Source: Planctomycetota bacterium (GTDB taxonomy: Bacteria; Planctomycetota; UBA11346). Taken from it: 7,064 nt of DNA. Of the stretch, positions 5,729 to 7,064 are shown piece after piece. Location: NCBI GenBank assembly GCA_947470885.1, contig CANIXE010000117.1:1-7064 (forward strand). The letters are read 5' to 3'. The notes under the pieces are model-generated. The model was not told where the DNA came from and made no database searches. It was given only the letters and a program-made list of their open reading frames with translations. Made by a program: the position numbers and the translations under genes. Numbering within the stretch: the stretch's first letter is position 1; each line of letters opens with the position of its first letter.

Positions 5729-6823
5729 GTGCCCTGGTTCCTCGCCGCCGCCGCCCTGACTTGTGCCGGGATCGCCCTGGTGGCCAGTGCCACCGCCGAT
5801 CCCGCCAACGGAATCCTGTTCGGTGCCGCGGCCAAGGCCCAGGTGCTGTGGTGGGCAGTCTCCGTCGCGGTGTCCCTGGTGGCCGCCCGGATCCCCTTCG
5901 CCTGGTGGAAAGAACTGGCGGTCCCAGGGTATATTGCGTCCCTGCTGGTGATCCTCGCCATGGGTGTCCTCGCCGGGTCCAGCCTGGTGCCGCCCATCAA
6001 GGGCCAGTGCAATTGGATCGTCCTCGGCCCGCTCCGGGTCCAGCCGGTGGAATTCATCAAGCTGGCAACCCTGATGGCCACCGCCCTGCTGATTTCCAGC
6101 CCAGGATTTGAGGCCCGACGCCTGGGCCATGTCTGCCTGGGCCTGGTGGTGGCGGCCCTGCCGGCAGCAATGCTCGCCCGGGAGGACCTGGGCAGCGCCC
6201 TGACCTTCCCCCCCATGGCCTTCGGCATGCTGATGGCCGCAGGAATGCGAGGCCGGGATTTCACCTTGTTGATGGTTGGCGGCCTGGCGGTGATCACCCT
6301 GGGCATCTCCCGACTGCCCCAGGAAGGGGCGAAAGCCTACCAGTACCGACGAATCCAGGCCTGGCTCCACCCCGAAGCCTATGCCCTCACCGAGGGCTAC
6401 CAGACCGCCCGGAGTGTCTCCGCCATCGGTTCCGGCCAATACGTCGGCAAAGGTTGGTCCCAGGGGGACCAGAACCGCCTGGGGCTGATCCCGGAAAAGC
6501 ACACCGACCTGATTTCCGCCGTGGCGGGCGAGGAGTTCGGCCTGATCGGGATGTTCGTCCTGTGCGCCGGCTACGTCACCTTCGCCTGGTTGGGTCTGGG
6601 CCTAGCCGGGACCGCCCGGGATCCCTGTGGCCGGCTGATCATCGTTGGTTTTGTCTGCCTGTTGGGGGGCCAGGCGGCGATCAACCTGTCGGTGGCCACC
6701 GGCCTACTCCCGGTCACCGGGATCACCCTGCCGTTTCTCAGCTACGGCGGCTCCAGCCTGCTGGCGACCTGGCTGGGCCTGGGCATCGCCCGCAGCGCCG
6801 GCCGGGCAACCCAACTGGTCTGA
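5729..6823 (+). CDS. rodA: RodA, peptidoglycan glycosyltransferase of the SEDS family
   Basis: A 364-residue, multi-spanning membrane protein of usual RodA length. SEDS proteins polymerise lipid II into glycan strands together with a class B penicillin-binding protein; RodA does this in the elongation complex. Family motifs are WIVLGPLRVQPVEFIKLA (96-113), EDLGSAL (152-158), GYQTARSVSAIGSG followed by GKGWSQGDQ, then PEKHTD260 and GEEFGLIG. D260 corresponds to the essential aspartate of SEDS enzymes. The C-terminus has ATGLLPVTGITLPFLSYGG. GKGW-G-Q-L-PEKHTD favours RodA over FtsW. The usual QPSE is QPVE here and the usual Arg before W-I is Asn. The GTG at 5729 is the first possible start after an in-frame TGA at 5711-5713; AAGG lies 7 bases upstream. 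The first helix is therefore slightly short. No mre or PBP2 gene is adjacent in the window. Confidence 0.93.
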   Translation: MPWFLAAAALTCAGIALVASATADPANGILFGAAAKAQVLWWAVSVAVSLVAARIPFAWWKELAVPGYIASLLVILAMGVLAGSSLVPPIKGQCNWIVLGPLRVQPVEFIKLATLMATALLISSPGFEARRLGHVCLGLVVAALPAAMLAREDLGSALTFPPMAFGMLMAAGMRGRDFTLLMVGGLAVITLGISRLPQEGAKAYQYRRIQAWLHPEAYALTEGYQTARSVSAIGSGQYVGKGWSQGDQNRLGLIPEKHTDLISAVAGEEFGLIGMFVLCAGYVTFAWLGLGLAGTARDPCGRLIIVGFVCLLGGQAAINLSVATGLLPVTGITLPFLSYGGSSLLATWLGLGIARSAGRATQLV

Positions 6824-6858
6824 GCCGGATCACAATCCTTGATCGCAGGGAACAGGAC

Positions 6859-7064
6859 GTGCCCCGTCAGGTTTCCACCCATGACCACCGCCCTTCCTCC
6901 CTGCACGCCTTGATGGAGCCCCAGGGGCGAGAGCCCCGTTCGCAAAGCGCGGGGCCGGGGCGAGAGCCCCGTTCGCAAAGCGCGGGTCCGGGGCGAGAGC
7001 CCCGTTCGCAAAGCGCGGGGCCGGGGCGAGAGCCCCGTTCGCAAAGCGCGGGTCCGGGGCGAGA
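6859..7064 (+). CDS. Possible 5' end of a protein with an 11-residue tandem repeat (runs off right edge)
   Basis: A frame opens at GTG 6859, with AGGGA 7 bases upstream and 35 bases after the rodA stop, and stays open for 68 codons to the window end. It reads MPRQVSTHDHRPSSLHALMEP (about residues 1-21), then repeats of G-R-E-P-R-S-Q-S-A-G-P from about residue 23. The one variable base of the underlying 33-bp repeat is the third base of a glycine codon (GGG/GGT) in this frame. In the other two plus frames and in the minus-strand frame I checked (Pro/Thr) it changes an amino acid. That favours this frame slightly. Against it, all six frames are open through the repeat, so openness proves nothing, and no domain is reached. 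If real, this would be a disordered, basic N-terminal region. I do not recognise the protein. Confidence 0.4.
   Translation, partial: MPRQVSTHDHRPSSLHALMEPQGREPRSQSAGPGREPRSQSAGPGREPRSQSAGPGREPRSQSAGPGR
6924..7064. repeat. Exact 33-bp tandem repeat, four full units plus partial, with alternating base
   Basis: Units start at 6924, 6957, 6990, 7023 and 7056 (the last cut by the window edge). Each starts GGGGCGAGAGCCCC, continues GTTCGCAAAGCGC, then GGGGCC or GGGTCC. The only difference among full units is that base: G, T, G, T in order, so the higher-order period is 66 bp. Each unit contains GGGGC-GAGA-GCCCC, a 5-bp stem closed by a GNRA-type GAGA loop. There are no unique spacers, so it is not a CRISPR array. 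The length is a multiple of three. The full extent lies beyond the window. Confidence 0.95.

Noticed and set aside
5654..6502. Minus-strand open frame opposite rodA
   Set aside because: Gly/Gln/His-rich shadow of a clear membrane protein gene; no motif.
6742..7044. Minus-strand frame reading LRTGLSPRPRA repeats into the 3' end of rodA
   Set aside because: It would start at TTG inside the array and overlap rodA antisense. The variable base is non-synonymous there (Pro/Thr), and the array is open in all six frames anyway.
6924..7064. CRISPR array
   Set aside because: Units abut with no unique spacers; the period is exactly 33 bp with only one variable base.

Overview
The window is GC-rich, densely coding DNA, read here as chromosome from a diderm (Gram-negative-type) bacterium. 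The outer-membrane TolC-type exporter, periplasmic signal peptides and a RodA cell-wall polymerase support an outer membrane and peptidoglycan. The thioredoxin-like protein with a charged helical N-terminus and the small secreted CC-x-G-C metal-binding protein recall proteins of planctomycete/verrucomicrobial (PVC-like) genomes. That placement is an impression, not a proof. No transposase, phage gene, tRNA, rRNA or CRISPR array is visible.

Left block (1-2342, minus strand, read right to left): a YceF-type Maf nucleotide pyrophosphatase, then a secreted thioredoxin-fold protein with a WCPPC active site. A 161-base gap with two potential hairpins follows. Next come a 95-residue secreted cysteine-rich metal-binding-type protein and, 17 bases on, the start of a TolC/CzcC-like outer-membrane efflux protein that runs off the left edge. 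The last two look like the beginning of a heavy-metal (perhaps copper) handling operon.

Right block (2465-7064, plus strand), divergent from the first across a 122-base intergenic region: a soluble PAS-PAS-HisKA-HATPase-REC hybrid histidine kinase, a DUF455 ferritin-like (putative di-iron) protein 35 bases later, and an 88-residue protein overlapping it by ATGA. That small protein resembles the two ends of a flagellar rod protein without the middle. These three are probably co-transcribed. A 146-base gap follows, containing a perfect 17-bp inverted repeat around a 67-base spacer. Then come rodA and, after a 35-base gap with a good ribosome-binding site, the start of an open frame that quickly becomes an exact 33-bp tandem repeat alternating at one base and leaves the window.

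Most genes belong to known families. The parts least explained by them are the alternating 33-bp tandem array at the right edge, the 101-bp inverted-repeat element before rodA, and the mini rod-like protein coupled to the DUF455 gene. I see no convincing new multi-gene defence or mobile system here.
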